Of a DNA stretch of 22,460 nucleotides, positions 22,263-22,460 are shown in pieces (within the stretch, counting starts at the first letter, position 1; each line of letters opens with the position of its first letter). Source of the stretch: a virus. The stretch spans positions 1 to 22,460 of IMG/VR virus record IMGVR_UViG_3300030118_000216, one strand, 5' to 3'. The translations under genes were made by a program, and so were the position numbers. Below the pieces are notes generated by a model. That model saw only the letters and a list, made by a program, of their open reading frames with translations, was not told the origin of the DNA and did not search any database.

Positions 22263-22460
22263 ATGACAGTAAGTAGTAGCACAAACAAAGTAAGTTACAG
22301 TGGCAACGGTTCGCTAACCACGTTTGCTTACACGTTCAAGATATTTGACGAGGATGATTTAACAGTTATTCTTAGGGCAGCAGACGGCACAGAAACAACA
22401 CAAACCATAACGACACACTACACAGTAACAGGTGTAGGCGTAGCTAGCGGCGGTAACGTG
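22263..22460 (+). CDS. Tail fibre protein, N-terminal part (3' truncated by the window)
   Basis: ATG 22263 has GAGG at a good distance and the frame runs open to the window end, giving 66 residues. They read SSSTNKVSYSGNGSLTTFAYTFKIFDEDDLTVIL, then DGTETTQTITTHYTVTGVGVASGG. This is the N-terminal attachment domain of T7 gp17-type fibres (NxVxYxGNG...FxFxFKxFDxxDLxV...HYTVTGxGxxxGG), which binds the nozzle and adaptor proteins. The distal receptor-binding part lies beyond the window. Confidence 0.92.
   Translation, partial: MTVSSSTNKVSYSGNGSLTTFAYTFKIFDEDDLTVILRAADGTETTQTITTHYTVTGVGVASGGNV

Overview
The window is a segment of a tailed phage (class Caudoviricetes) with podovirus, T7-type virion genes. 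The evidence is the gene order: terminase small and large subunits, a head-tail connector-type portal, scaffold, major capsid protein, gp11- and gp12-like tail tubular proteins, a run of internal virion proteins, and the start of a T7 gp17-type tail fibre. I see no integrase, tRNA, rRNA, insertion sequence or CRISPR array. The host cannot be read from the sequence; a Gram-negative, possibly aquatic, proteobacterium is only an inference from the podovirus-type modules. Genes are tightly packed, often with ATGA, GTGA or TAATG stop/start overlaps, and several begin with GTG or TTG.

Layout. (1) Positions 1-2912, rightward: the end of a DNA cytosine methyltransferase-like gene with an apparent -1 frame break near 605, a PD-(D/E)XK nuclease, a winged-helix protein, a CxxCxGxG zinc microprotein, a PAPS-reductase-like PP-loop protein, a small zinc-finger protein, and an unknown protein whose gene carries a dense array of CAGTG/CACTG sites. 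(2) Positions 2966-4467, leftward: at least five small unknown genes, including an out-of-frame nested membrane microprotein and one gene that seems to need a -1 shift. They run from a strong sigma70-like promoter whose -35 lies inside a 15-bp palindrome, and they end at a hairpin terminator where the two transcripts converge. (3) Positions 4535-4641: a short leader with a possible rightward promoter and a terminator-like hairpin just before the packaging genes. (4) Positions 4655-22460, rightward: the packaging and morphogenesis cluster, containing a GNAT acetyltransferase, a Thr/Asp-rich linker protein, a structured spacer before the capsid gene, and a UUCG-loop terminator after the capsid and decoration genes.

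How it fits together. Region 1 looks like DNA modification and nucleic-acid processing. Region 2 looks like an accessory or early module of host-interaction genes under its own switch. Region 4 builds and fills the head (TerS/TerL, portal, scaffold, capsid), adds the tail tube (gp11- and gp12-like), loads the internal core proteins probably ejected into the cell, and ends with the receptor-binding fibre. The least explained parts are the leftward cluster with its control region, the CAGTG array, and the two frame breaks at Leu-Lys (TTA AAR) codons. All assignments are from reading the sequence; no database search was run.
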